Shown here one piece after another: positions 44,381-53,249 of a DNA stretch of 64,000 nt (position 1 is its first letter; the number at the start of each line of letters is the position of its first letter). This DNA is from Flavobacterium sp. 90 (GTDB lineage Bacteria > Bacteroidota > Bacteroidia > Flavobacteriales > Flavobacteriaceae). The notes under the pieces are model-generated. The model saw only the letters and a list, made by a program, of their open reading frames with translations, was not told the origin of the DNA and did not search any database. The stretch spans positions 1,612,001 to 1,676,000 of the forward strand of contig NZ_SMGE01000001.1 in assembly GCF_004339525.1 (NCBI RefSeq), read 5' to 3'. The position numbers were made by a program, and so were the translations under genes.

Positions 44381-44728
44381 TTATTCCTCTCTTTCATATT
44401 TACAACATGAATGCAAATTAGCATAATCAGAATCCGTTGCTTTAACTTCTTTAGTATCATGCCCTACTTTGGCAATTGCTTTGTTTAAATCTGCTGTAGA
44501 CGATTTTTCTTCATTCAAAATCACCGTTAATTGATGTGAACTTATATCCCAACTTGCCGTTTTAACTCCCGGAACACCAAACGCAGCTTTTTCGATACGT
44601 TTTTTACATTGTTCGCAATTACCATTTACTTCAGTAGTATATTTCAAATTCTTATTTTTCTTCGTTTGGGCTTGCGCCGAAAATCCTAAAAAAGTGATTA
44701 ATGCGATTAAAAGTATGTTTTTACTCAT
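44381..44728 (-). CDS. Secreted heavy-metal-associated (HMA) domain protein
   Basis: The protein has 115 residues. A signal peptide ends near FSAQAQ. One HMA domain follows with metal-binding CxxC in VNGNCEQCKKRIEKAAFGVP and the matching GVKTASWDISSHQLTVIL strand. An extra CC pair lies at the C-terminus (HSCCKYERE). It is likely a periplasmic Cu(I) or Zn(II) carrier. It lies 75 bases downstream of the TonB receptor on the same strand. Start at ATG 44728 rather than 44773 because only it gives a signal peptide at the N-terminus. Confidence 0.88.
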   Translation of the reverse strand: MSKNILLIALITFLGFSAQAQTKKNKNLKYTTEVNGNCEQCKKRIEKAAFGVPGVKTASWDISSHQLTVILNEEKSSTADLNKAIAKVGHDTKEVKATDSDYANLHSCCKYEREE

Positions 44729-44803
44729 GCCTTTTATATTGTTATTTTTGTATTCGTGAATCGATGATTTCATTTTGTCTATTATTAAAGTTTATAAATT
44801 TAT

Positions 44804-46810
44804 TTATTTTATTTTAAATCGTAATCCTGCGTAATACATTTGTCCAAAAATTGGCGCATATGCTACAGAAGCATCAAAATTAGATCCAAAAGGATCTTCG
44901 GCACCCAAAATTGCTTTCTGTTGTTTGTAATTCCCAATATTCTCTCCTCCTGCATAAACTTCAAAAACAGGCGAAATTACTCTTGTAACCTGCATATTCA
45001 TAACAGCATATGATGGCGAAAAATCCGGAAACTGATCTTCTACAGGATTTGAAGCCGTATAAGGTAATTGTTGTTTTCCTGACCAGTTAAAAGTATAATC
45101 AAACTTCCATTGTTTACCGTTGTTCAACTGAGTTTCATATTCCAGATTCCCCAAAAAACGATGTTTTGCTTGCAACGGACGCTGAAAAGTCCCTCTTAAA
45201 TAATCCGTTTGAATATCGTAATATTTATAAGCTGTTCTCAAGTTCAAATTATGAATCAACTCATAATTGAATTCAAACTGAAAGCTATTCGCAAATGAAC
45301 TTCCTTTTAGATTATAAAACAAAACTTCCTGTGGACTTTGCATTAAATCTACAACCGCCTGATTTTGAAAATCGGTTCTGTAGAAATCAAACCCTGCTTC
45401 GGCATTTTTATTAAAAATTTTAAATTTCTGAGAAAAACTAACACCGTAATTCCAGGCAATTTCAGGATTCAGTCCATAAATTTTTCCACTATTATCTAAA
45501 ATAGAAAATGTTCTGGAACTTGCAAAAAGCTGTTGATTCTCGGCAAAAATATTAGCCGAACGCTTTCCTCTTCCTGCAGAAAAACGAATAACTCCATCTT
45601 TCCATGGATTGTATCTCATATGCAAACGCGGCGTAACAAAAAAACCTAAGCGATTATGATTATCAACTCGTCCTCCAAGAATCAAACTAAAGTTATCTGT
45701 ATTATCATACGTATATTCAAAGAACGCTCCAACTGAATTATCAATTCGGCTATAATCAGTTACGTTCACAAATTCCTGATATTGGTCATACGTAAAATTC
45801 AAACCTGTCGAGAACTTATGTTTAGTATTATTAATAATCGAATTGAAAATTAAATTCGAATAGAAACTATTTTGCTTAATGTCATACAAATTCAGTCCAA
45901 AATAAGAGTTTTGATTATGACTATTAAAAGCATTCTGAAAACCGATACTTTGATACGGCATATCTTTAAAAACGTATCCAATTTTTGTCGAAACATCAAA
46001 ACGTTCTGTATTGATTTCTGAACCCCAATGATTCGTCGTTCCGCGATCTCTGTCTTTATCAAAATCAACTTCTCCGGTTTGCTTTTTATCATTCATATAT
46101 CTAAAATTGATAAAACTCACCAAACCACTTTCGGCATCATAATACTGATAGCGGTTTAAAACGTTGATTTGTTTTCCTAAAGGATTGTCCAAAAAACCAT
46201 CATTATTCATATCGTTTTTTGCGACGCGGGCATTCCCATGAACAAACAAACTTGTCGCCCATTTATCGGATAGTTTTTTATTGAAATGTGTATTTACTTC
46301 AAATCTTGCATCGGTTGAACCATAAACATTCAAAAAGAACGGAATGTCATTTAATGGTTTTAAAAGTTCCGTGTTTATTTGGCCTGAAATACTTTCATAA
46401 CCATTGATTACGCTTCCGGCTCCTTTGGTAATCTGAACGCTTTCGATCCAGGTTCCGGGAGTAAATGACAATCCATAAGCTTGAGAAGCTCCCCGAACCG
46501 AAGGAATATTCTCCTCAGTAATCATTAAATACGGACTTGTAAGACCTAACATTTTTATTTGTTTCGTTCCTGTCAAAGCATCAGAGAAGTTGACGTCGAT
46601 TGAAGGATTAGTTTCGAAACTTTCGGCCAAATTACAACATGCCGCTTTAAGCAATTCTTTACTTGTAATAACAGATGTATTTGAGGTAAGCGTATAGGAT
46701 TTTTTTATTCCTTTTTGCTTCTTTGTGATCTTAACTTCCTGTAAATCTTCTTGCGAAAAAGCGGTAACAGAAAATAAAATCATACAAAAAAGCATGATAT
46801 TTTTTTGCAT
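44804..46810 (-). CDS. TonB-dependent receptor, probably metal-related
   Basis: The protein has 668 residues with a signal peptide ending near VTAFSQ. The plug domain contains a double Cys (LLKAACCNLAESFETN), then DALTGTKQIKMLGLTSPYLM and TKGAGSVINGYESISGQIN, as in receptors found beside copper genes. The rest is a 22-strand type barrel ending in LRFKIK. It lies between HYC_CC_PP and HMA genes on one strand, which suggests metal or metal-chelate uptake, or export control. The metal is not proven. Confidence 0.88.
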   Translation of the reverse strand: MQKNIMLFCMILFSVTAFSQEDLQEVKITKKQKGIKKSYTLTSNTSVITSKELLKAACCNLAESFETNPSIDVNFSDALTGTKQIKMLGLTSPYLMITEENIPSVRGASQAYGLSFTPGTWIESVQITKGAGSVINGYESISGQINTELLKPLNDIPFFLNVYGSTDARFEVNTHFNKKLSDKWATSLFVHGNARVAKNDMNNDGFLDNPLGKQINVLNRYQYYDAESGLVSFINFRYMNDKKQTGEVDFDKDRDRGTTNHWGSEINTERFDVSTKIGYVFKDMPYQSIGFQNAFNSHNQNSYFGLNLYDIKQNSFYSNLIFNSIINNTKHKFSTGLNFTYDQYQEFVNVTDYSRIDNSVGAFFEYTYDNTDNFSLILGGRVDNHNRLGFFVTPRLHMRYNPWKDGVIRFSAGRGKRSANIFAENQQLFASSRTFSILDNSGKIYGLNPEIAWNYGVSFSQKFKIFNKNAEAGFDFYRTDFQNQAVVDLMQSPQEVLFYNLKGSSFANSFQFEFNYELIHNLNLRTAYKYYDIQTDYLRGTFQRPLQAKHRFLGNLEYETQLNNGKQWKFDYTFNWSGKQQLPYTASNPVEDQFPDFSPSYAVMNMQVTRVISPVFEVYAGGENIGNYKQQKAILGAEDPFGSNFDASVAYAPIFGQMYYAGLRFKIK

Positions 46811-46925
46811 AAAAAATGATTTTAATGTTAATTAGAAAAACTGTTTCATAGAAATTCTTCTTAAATGAAAAACAACTAAACAGCATAGCGCAAGCCAATA
46901 AGCGGCTTGATTCTAAACATTAAAA

Positions 46926-47324
46926 TCAGGAATAAAAAATGTATTGATTGTATAATTTAAATAATGGCGGCGCATTCGCATCAGAATAATACGAAGTAAT
47001 TTGATTGTTTTTGAAATTTGGAATTGATACAAAAACAATTGGTTTATATTCTTGAATTACCGCTGGAAAAGCTAATTGAAAAAAGAAAATCTTAAATGTA
47101 GCGTTATCCGATTTTTTTTCGAAATGAACTACTTTGTCTTTACAACAAGATGATTTCTTTTCTGAATCGCCACAACATTTCTTCTCAGGAGAGGCAGAAG
47201 CTGTAGTATTTAATGAAACAGAAGCGATTTCACCTCCACAATAATGCACATCAAAAGCAAACCCGATGTTGGAAACCAACAATAGGAAAGCTAAAAATAA
47301 TCCTGTGCACTTTTTTAGATTCAT
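46926..47324 (-). CDS. HYC_CC_PP family secreted protein
   Basis: The protein has 132 residues. The three motifs that name the family are all present: HYC (DVHYCGGEIASV), CC (KKCCGD and SSCCKD) and PP (NAPPLF). A signal peptide ends near GFAFD. The five or more exposed Cys and nearby His suggest metal binding. It is the first gene of the metal-related trio. A TAGTTTTG -7 box lies only four bases before the ATG. Confidence 0.85.
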   Translation of the reverse strand: MNLKKCTGLFLAFLLLVSNIGFAFDVHYCGGEIASVSLNTTASASPEKKCCGDSEKKSSCCKDKVVHFEKKSDNATFKIFFFQLAFPAVIQEYKPIVFVSIPNFKNNQITSYYSDANAPPLFKLYNQYIFYS

Positions 47325-47328
47325 ACTG

Positions 47329-47336
47329 CAAAACTA
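47329..47336 (-). promoter_or_regulatory. -7 box of the HYC_CC_PP gene, candidate leaderless transcript
   Basis: The minus strand reads TAGTTTTG, then four bases, then ATG. With the usual 5-9 base spacing from -7 box to transcript start, the mRNA would begin at or near the start codon. Confidence 0.45.
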
Positions 47337-47370
47337 CCTAAAAAAGACTAAAAAAAGATTTAATGAAATG

Positions 47371-47817
47371 TTATTTTTTAAGATTTTGTTGCTGATAGTA
47401 AAATGCCGGAATAAACAACAATACAAATATAGGCTGGATTATAAATCGTCTTACATAAAAAAGAAGCCAGTTTGCATCCGGAAAATATTCGATAATCACA
47501 AAGAACATTACAAAAAGAAGCACCAGAAAAAAACCATACATATAGGTACTGAATTTCAAAATTTCTTTATCCTGAAACAAAGTATAGATTAGTATTAAAG
47601 ATAAAGTACTATTTAGAATATATCGCAGAAAAAGTCCTCCAAAAAGTTTAAAAGAATCAACTTCAGGAAAAGGCAAATTTTTAAATTCTTCTTTAAAATA
47701 ATCCAAAAACGGATCATAAAATAGTTGGTCTTCAAACGCTCTGATAACGCCAAAACAAAACACAACCAGAATTGAAACCAGAATTTTTAATTTGTGTTCC
47801 TTTAAATTATCTAGCAT
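47371..47817 (-). CDS. Exosortase F system-associated membrane protein
   Basis: The protein has 148 residues with about four membrane segments (KILVSILVVFCFGVIRAFED; RYILNSTLSLILIYTLFQD; YVRRFIIQPIFVLLFIPAFY). The size and the 11-base overlap with the end of xrtF identify it as the XrtF partner (TIGR04127 type). I prefer ATG 47817 to the upstream in-frame ATG at 47856, which lies deeper inside xrtF. Confidence 0.82.
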   Translation of the reverse strand: MLDNLKEHKLKILVSILVVFCFGVIRAFEDQLFYDPFLDYFKEEFKNLPFPEVDSFKLFGGLFLRYILNSTLSLILIYTLFQDKEILKFSTYMYGFFLVLLFVMFFVIIEYFPDANWLLFYVRRFIIQPIFVLLFIPAFYYQQQNLKK

Positions 47818-48343
47818 ATTTTGAAAATTTATTAATCCAAATAAACCATAAAACAAATACCAGTCCGTATATTATTAAAGGAAAAAAGACGCCATGCAGG
47901 AAATGAGCATATTCAGGAAAATTATATGCCAAAACGACTAACAAAGCAATTCGAACAATATTAACAATATAGATCAGAAAAATTCCGAGTAAGATAAAAA
48001 GAAACGTTGGTTTAAATTTTCCGGAAAAAGCGACAACAAACGAAACAAACAAAATAATAACGCTTACAGCATTACAACCTTCAATGATTCGTGTCATATA
48101 TTTTTTATTATAATAGACATCCAACCAGGAATCAGGCAATTTTTTGTCTATTTTAATATCACAATTAAACAATTGCATTAATTGCTCAACGTTGCGACCG
48201 ACAATTTTTGTAATTCCGTCAACGTCATTTACCTGAAAACTATCCAAATACCACTTATAAATAAAGGTAAGTACAATATAAGTAGCAAAAAAAGTACCTA
48301 TAAAAATCAGAAAGGGTTTGAACTGTATTAAATATTTTCTCAA
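47807..48343 (-). CDS. xrtF: Exosortase family protein XrtF
   Basis: The protein has 178 residues with about five membrane segments. The exosortase triad is visible: Cys90 (RIIEGCNAVSV), Arg131 (IYIVNIVRIALLV) and His150 (AHFLHGVFF). It is a membrane cysteine protease/transpeptidase relative, expected to sort proteins with a C-terminal signal. The start is TTG 48343, as no ATG precedes the first helix. A -7 box TAAATTTG is 15 bases upstream. No target protein with a recognisable sorting tail is seen in the window. Confidence 0.9.
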   Translation of the reverse strand: MRKYLIQFKPFLIFIGTFFATYIVLTFIYKWYLDSFQVNDVDGITKIVGRNVEQLMQLFNCDIKIDKKLPDSWLDVYYNKKYMTRIIEGCNAVSVIILFVSFVVAFSGKFKPTFLFILLGIFLIYIVNIVRIALLVVLAYNFPEYAHFLHGVFFPLIIYGLVFVLWFIWINKFSKYAR

Positions 48344-48357
48344 GTGGATTTTTTTTT

Positions 48358-48365
48358 CAAATTTA
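48358..48365 (-). promoter_or_regulatory. -7 box of xrtF
   Basis: The minus strand reads TAAATTTG 14 bases before the TTG start. It is arranged back to back with the -7 box of the next gene. Confidence 0.5.
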
Positions 48366-48390
48366 TGTATTTTTTGAGTTTAGCTTTAAA

Positions 48391-48398
48391 TACTTTTG
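48391..48398 (+). promoter_or_regulatory. -7 box of the GAF/fRMsr gene
   Basis: TACTTTTG, 17 bases before the ATG. A TTTG lies 14 bases upstream, slightly closer than usual. Confidence 0.5.
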
Positions 48399-48415
48399 TA
48401 TAAAATTTTTATATC

Positions 48416-48871
48416 ATGACATTTCAAGAATTACAACCAAAAATAAGCGCAATTGTAGCTGATACTAATACTCTTAGAGACGAAAAACTATTAGCCATTT
48501 GCCAACTATTAAATGCAAATGTAGAATATTATAACTGGGTTGGTTTTTATTTTGCCAATCACGAAAACAAAACCTTGCATTTAGGACCTTATATAGGTGC
48601 AGAAACGGATCATACTGTTATTCCGTTTGGAAAAGGAATTTGTGGACAAGTAGCCGAAAGTAATGCCAATTTTGTAGTGCCTGACGTCGCTGCTCAGGAT
48701 AATTATATTGCATGTAGTTTTACTGTGAAATCTGAAATTGTGGTTCCATTATTTGTTGACGGAGTAAATATTGGTCAAATCGACATTGATAGTCACGTAA
48801 TTGATCCTTTTACAGAAGCTGACGAAAGATTTTTAGAATTTGTAAATCTGGAAGTTGCTAAATTGTACTAA
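48416..48871 (+). CDS. msrC: GAF domain protein, probable free methionine-(R)-sulfoxide reductase
   Basis: The protein has 151 residues and is a single GAF domain. Cys76 (FGKGICGQVAES) and Cys100 (DNYIACSFTVKSEIVVPL) match two of the fRMsr active-site cysteines, and GQIDIDSHVIDPFTEADERF matches the C-terminal signature. It would reduce free Met-R-sulfoxide to methionine in the cytoplasm. Size fits the family exactly. Confidence 0.85.
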   Translation: MTFQELQPKISAIVADTNTLRDEKLLAICQLLNANVEYYNWVGFYFANHENKTLHLGPYIGAETDHTVIPFGKGICGQVAESNANFVVPDVAAQDNYIACSFTVKSEIVVPLFVDGVNIGQIDIDSHVIDPFTEADERFLEFVNLEVAKLY

Positions 48872-48905
48872 AAACAAGATTATATTTATATTTTTAATCT
48901 AGTAT

Positions 48906-49877
48906 ATGAAATTTAGACTCTTTCTTGTTGCCCTTACATTAATTTCAGTGGCACCTACAAAAATATTAAGTCAGTCTGCTCAAGTTCCTCCAGATCTTGA
49001 CAAATTAATTTATTTAGATTCTTCTTTTGTAGAAACCAAGGAAGAAAATCTTGTCTACATTCGAGTAGTCGAAGGTTATTATTCGGAAAGGCCTAATTAT
49101 GTTTTTAAAGATTATTACAAATCAGAGAATTTAAAAATGGTAGGTTTTTCACCGAATAAAAATAAACTGGAAGAACAAGGACAATTTATTTATTACTATG
49201 AAAACGGAAACAAACAATCAACGGTTTATTATTCTAATGGTAAAAAAAAGGGTAAAGAATTTAATTGGTATGAGAATGGAAATCCAAAATCTGAGTTAGA
49301 ATATTCGACAGATAACCAAGAAAAAATAAATACAAAAGTCATCAGCTATTGGAATGAAAAAAGAGAACAAAAAGTTATCGCAGGGAATGGCGAATACAAA
49401 ACACAAGATGACACCTTTGAAGAATATGGTCCTATAAAAAATGGTCTTTATGATCAGACGTGGAAAGGAAGAAAATTAAATGATAAATTTACTTTTATTG
49501 AAAATTACAAAGAGGGACAACTAATTTCCGGAACAAGTAAAGACACAATAAATAATAAAGAGTTTCATTACAAAAAGTTTGAAACAAGCGCATCTCCAAA
49601 AGGTGGATTAGATAATTTCTATGGTTACCTTCAAAGAGCAATAGATTTACCCTTGAATTCGCAAAATACTTCTGGAAAAATATACATAAATTTTACAGTA
49701 AATGAAGAAGGAAGTTTAGTGGATCCAAAAATCCTTAGAGGAATCAATTCCCATGTTGATGAAAGCATAAAACGACTTATAACACAATCGCATAAATGGA
49801 ATCCTGCTTTAAAAAGAGGTATTCCAAAAAAGGTTCTTTATTCATTACCTATAACAATTGCAAAAAAAGAACAGTAA
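48906..49877 (+). CDS. Secreted MORN-like repeat protein with TonB C-terminal-like domain
   Basis: The protein has 323 residues. A signal peptide ends near KILSQS. Residues of about 95-215 hold MORN/YwqK-type repeats (GQFIYYYENGNKQSTVYYSN; GKEFNWYENGNPKSELEYS). The last 90 residues (GKIYINFTVNEEGSLVDPKI, SIKRLITQSHKWNPALKRG) fit the TonB C-terminal fold. It has no N-terminal cytoplasmic anchor helix, so it is not a full energy transducer. The role is unknown. Confidence 0.8.
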   Translation: MKFRLFLVALTLISVAPTKILSQSAQVPPDLDKLIYLDSSFVETKEENLVYIRVVEGYYSERPNYVFKDYYKSENLKMVGFSPNKNKLEEQGQFIYYYENGNKQSTVYYSNGKKKGKEFNWYENGNPKSELEYSTDNQEKINTKVISYWNEKREQKVIAGNGEYKTQDDTFEEYGPIKNGLYDQTWKGRKLNDKFTFIENYKEGQLISGTSKDTINNKEFHYKKFETSASPKGGLDNFYGYLQRAIDLPLNSQNTSGKIYINFTVNEEGSLVDPKILRGINSHVDESIKRLITQSHKWNPALKRGIPKKVLYSLPITIAKKEQ

Positions 49878-49902
49878 ACTTTATTTTTCCAAAAAAAAGT
49901 TC

Positions 49903-49910
49903 TAATTTTG
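49903..49910 (+). promoter_or_regulatory. -7 box of rpsO
   Basis: TAATTTTG, giving a leader of about 50 bases before the ATG at 49966. Confidence 0.5.
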
Positions 49911-49965
49911 CACCCGTCTTACAAAAGTTGTACGACATACATAAAAATCATTAAATAATATTGGA

Positions 49966-50232
49966 ATGTATTTAAGTAAAGAGAAAAAAGAAGAGATTTT
50001 CGCACAACACGGTGGTGCAACAAACACTGGAAGCGCAGAAGGTCAGATTGCATTGTTCACGTTCAGAATTTCACATTTAACTGAGCACTTGAAAAAAAAT
50101 CGTCACGATTACAACACTGAGCGTTCACTTGTACTATTAGTAGGTAAAAGAAGAGCTTTGTTGGATTACTTGAAAAAGAAAGAGATCAACAGATATCGTG
50201 AGATTATCAAAGTATTGAATATCAGAAAATAA
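49966..50232 (+). CDS. rpsO: 30S ribosomal protein S15
   Basis: The protein has 88 residues, full family length. HGGATNTGSAEGQIALFTFR and RHDYNTERSLVLLVGKRRAL, then LDYLKKKEINRYREIIKVL are canonical. It binds 16S rRNA early in 30S assembly. The rpsO-pnp order is the same as in many bacteria, but here a terminator separates the two. Confidence 0.97.
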   Translation: MYLSKEKKEEIFAQHGGATNTGSAEGQIALFTFRISHLTEHLKKNRHDYNTERSLVLLVGKRRALLDYLKKKEINRYREIIKVLNIRK

Positions 50233-50241
50233 TCAATATAG

Positions 50242-50269
50242 AAAAGAGGTGCGAGAGTGCCTCTTTTTG
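50242..50269 (+). terminator. Terminator after rpsO
   Basis: AAAAGAGGTGC pairs with GTGCCTCTTTT, followed by TG and more T. Confidence 0.75.
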
Positions 50270-50304
50270 TTTTTACATTACAAGCATTTTATAAGAAAAA
50301 AAGT

Positions 50305-50383
50305 TTGGTTTTTCATTGGGTTTTAGATTAACAACAACTACACACAACAACTACAACACAACTAAAACCCATTGTATAACCAA
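50305..50383 (+). promoter_or_regulatory. Long stem-loop in the pnp leader
   Basis: Arms of 22 bases at 50305-50326 and 50362-50383 pair with three mismatches (conserved core GGGTTTTAG/CTAAAACCC). The 35-base loop is nearly all A and C with CAACAACTACA repeats. The ATG is 12 bases after the stem, behind AGGAAAAATT. In E. coli, pnp is autoregulated through an RNase III-cut leader hairpin; a similar use here is inference. Confidence 0.6.
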
Positions 50384-50395
50384 TAAGGAAAAATT

Positions 50396-52531
50396 ATGAT
50401 TCCACAATTATTTGTAGAAAAGATCGATTTAGGTGATGGCAGAAGCATCACAATCGAGACAGGACGTTTAGCTAAACAAGCTGATGGTTCTGTAGTAGTA
50501 AGAATGGGCGACACGATGATACTTGCGACAGCAGTTTCAGCTCGTAGCGCTAACCCAGCGGTAGACTTTTTACCATTAACGGTAGATTACCGCGAAAAAT
50601 TTGCAGCAGCTGGTCGTTTTCCAGGAGGTTTCTTTAAGAGAGAAGCTCGCCCAAGCGATAGTGAGGTATTAACAATGAGATTAGTAGACCGTGTTTTACG
50701 TCCGCTTTTCCCAGATGATTACCATGCTGAAACACAAGTTATGATTCAATTAATGTCTCATGACGAAACTGTTATGCCTGATGCTTTAGCTGGTTTAGCT
50801 GCATCTGCTGCATTAGCTGTTTCAGATATTCCTTTTTATAACTTAATTTCTGAAGTACGTGTTGCACGTATCGACGGAAAATTTGTTATCAACCCAAGTA
50901 GAGAAGACTTAGACAAATCTGACATCGACATGATGATTGGTGCTTCTATGGATTCTGTAGCAATGGTTGAAGGAGAGATGAAAGAAATTTCAGAAGCAGA
51001 AATGGTAGAAGCTATCAAATTTGCTCACGAAGCTATAAAAGTTCAAATTCAAGCACAATTGCGTTTGCAAGCTGCTTTTGGTAAAAAAGAAATTCGTACT
51101 TACGAAGGTGAAAAAGAAAACGAAGAAATTTACAAAAAAGTAAAAGCTGCAGCATACGATAAAATTTATGATATCGCTAAAGTTGGTTCAGCTAAACACG
51201 AAAGATCTGCTGCATTTGCTGAAGTAAAAGAAGAAGTTAAAGCTTTATTTACTGAAGAAGAATTAGCTGCTGATGGAGATTTAGTTTCTAAATATTTCTA
51301 CAAAACAAACAAAGAAGCTGTTCGTAATGTAGTATTAGAATTAGGTGTTCGTTTAGATGGTAGAAAAACTACTGACATCAGACCAATCTGGTGTGAAACT
51401 GATTATTTACCAAGAGTTCACGGTTCATCTTTATTTACTCGTGGAGAAACTCAAGCTTTGGCAACTGTAACTTTAGGAACTTCAAGAGAAGCGAATCAAA
51501 TCGATTCTCCATCTGAACAAGGTGAAGAGAAATTCTATTTACACTATAACTTCCCTCCTTTCTCAACTGGTGAAGCAAAACCATTAAGAGGAACTTCAAG
51601 AAGAGAAGTTGGTCACGGTAACTTAGCTCAAAGAGCTTTAAAAAATATGATTCCTGCTGATTGTCCTTACACAATTCGTATTGTTTCTGAAGTTTTAGAA
51701 TCTAACGGTTCTTCTTCTATGGCAACAGTTTGTGCTGGAACAATGGCTTTGATGGATGCTGGAGTTCAAATGGTAAAACCAGTTTCTGGTATTGCTATGG
51801 GATTAATTACTGATGGTGAGAAATTTGCTGTATTGTCTGATATTTTAGGTGACGAAGATCATTTAGGAGATATGGACTTTAAAGTAACCGGAACTGCTGA
51901 CGGTATTACAGCTTGTCAAATGGACATTAAAATTGATGGTTTACGTTACGATATCATGGAGCAAGCTTTAGGGCAAGCACGTGAAGGACGTTTACACATT
52001 TTAGGAAAATTAACTGAGACTATCGCTGCACCAAGAGCTGATGTTAAAGCACACGCACCAAAAATCATTACCAGAACTATTCCTGGAAACTTTATTGGAG
52101 CATTAATTGGACCTGGCGGAAAAGTAATTCAGGAATTACAAAAAGCTACAGGAACAACTATTGTTATCAACGAAGTTGATGAACAAGGTGTTATCGAAAT
52201 CTTAGGTACAGATCCTGCTGGAATTGAAGCAGTATTGGCTAAAATTAAGTCAATCACTTTCAAACCACAAATGGGAGAAGCTTATGAAGTAAAAGTAATT
52301 AAAATGTTAGATTTTGGAGCTGTAGTTGAATATACTGCTGCGCCAGGAAATGAAGTCTTATTACACGTTTCTGAATTAGCTTGGGAACGTACTGAAAATG
52401 TTACTGATGTTGTAAACATGGGTGATGTATTTGAAGTAAAATACCTAGGTGTTGATCCTAAAACTAAAAAAGAAAAAGTGTCAAGAAAAGCACTTTTACA
52501 AAGACCTCCACGTGAGGAGAAAAAAGAGTAA
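50396..52531 (+). CDS. pnp: Polyribonucleotide nucleotidyltransferase (PNPase)
   Basis: The protein has 711 residues. Two RNase PH domains ([40 protein letters not shown]) flank a helical linker. The KH domain has [20 protein letters not shown] and the S1 domain follows ([20 protein letters not shown]). It degrades RNA 3'-to-5' with phosphate and trims tails. It ends at a strong terminator. Confidence 0.96.
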   Translation: MIPQLFVEKIDLGDGRSITIETGRLAKQADGSVVVRMGDTMILATAVSARSANPAVDFLPLTVDYREKFAAAGRFPGGFFKREARPSDSEVLTMRLVDRVLRPLFPDDYHAETQVMIQLMSHDETVMPDALAGLAASAALAVSDIPFYNLISEVRVARIDGKFVINPSREDLDKSDIDMMIGASMDSVAMVEGEMKEISEAEMVEAIKFAHEAIKVQIQAQLRLQAAFGKKEIRTYEGEKENEEIYKKVKAAAYDKIYDIAKVGSAKHERSAAFAEVKEEVKALFTEEELAADGDLVSKYFYKTNKEAVRNVVLELGVRLDGRKTTDIRPIWCETDYLPRVHGSSLFTRGETQALATVTLGTSREANQIDSPSEQGEEKFYLHYNFPPFSTGEAKPLRGTSRREVGHGNLAQRALKNMIPADCPYTIRIVSEVLESNGSSSMATVCAGTMALMDAGVQMVKPVSGIAMGLITDGEKFAVLSDILGDEDHLGDMDFKVTGTADGITACQMDIKIDGLRYDIMEQALGQAREGRLHILGKLTETIAAPRADVKAHAPKIITRTIPGNFIGALIGPGGKVIQELQKATGTTIVINEVDEQGVIEILGTDPAGIEAVLAKIKSITFKPQMGEAYEVKVIKMLDFGAVVEYTAAPGNEVLLHVSELAWERTENVTDVVNMGDVFEVKYLGVDPKTKKEKVSRKALLQRPPREEKKE

Positions 52532-52566
52532 TCAGATCTTAGTTTACTAAAGGTTTATTCATAGAG

Positions 52567-52603
52567 AAATCCCGTTTCATTTTACTGAAACGGGATTTTT
52601 TGT
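52567..52603 (+). terminator. Terminator after pnp
   Basis: AAATCCCGTTTC pairs with GAAACGGGATTT (8-base loop), followed by T. It is preceded by TTAGTTTACTAAAG, shared with the element at 55701. Confidence 0.85.
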
Positions 52604-52631
52604 TTTTATATCTTTTTCAAATATTAGATAA

Positions 52632-53234
52632 TTACCCATTAAACCATTTATGTCTCTTGATTGATTTTCCTTCCCGAATTAAATAGGCATGATACGAACT
52701 AGGAACATCATGTGTCCATTTAGGTAAAAAATAAATGATCAGGTAAACATCAATATGACCAACTATTCCAAAAAATACTGCAAGAAAAAAAGGAATTCCC
52801 GCATGACCAAAACCAATCATAGAAGCAAAAGCAACTAGCAAGGTTATCCCCCATAATTTAGACAAAAGAGCGTGAGTACAAGTTTCTTTTCCAAATTTCA
52901 GAATACTAAAAAGATAGGTCAAAGCTTCCATTACAAAAATTGAAATAATGGCATATTTATAATCCATAATAATTTCAGGATTTAACAACCACGTACACCA
53001 ACCTACACAGAGCCAAAAAACTAAATCGACCTGACTATCCATTCTACGTAATTTTTCTGATGAAACACCAACTTTCCGAGCAATAATACCATCAAAAATA
53101 TCAGTCAACAAACCGAATATCATTAATGAAACTAAAATCATTCTAACATAGAGAAAATTACTATTTGCAATTAAAATCATTGGAAAACCCAGCAATAACC
53201 GAATACTAATAAGCAACAAGGGAACTTTTTTCAT
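52632..53234 (-). CDS. CDP-alcohol phosphatidyltransferase-like protein with altered motif
   Basis: The protein has 200 residues with about five membrane segments. The motif reads D45-x2-D48-G49-x2-A52-R53-x8-L62-x3-D66-x3-D70. All metal-binding Asp residues are kept, but the usual second Gly is Leu62. Family members join a CDP-activated lipid to an alcohol acceptor in the inner membrane; the acceptor here is unknown. It is the last gene of a three-gene operon, 15 bases after the barrel gene. Confidence 0.85.
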   Translation of the reverse strand: MKKVPLLLISIRLLLGFPMILIANSNFLYVRMILVSLMIFGLLTDIFDGIIARKVGVSSEKLRRMDSQVDLVFWLCVGWCTWLLNPEIIMDYKYAIISIFVMEALTYLFSILKFGKETCTHALLSKLWGITLLVAFASMIGFGHAGIPFFLAVFFGIVGHIDVYLIIYFLPKWTHDVPSSYHAYLIREGKSIKRHKWFNG

Positions 53235-53249
53235 TTTTATTTTTTAAAA

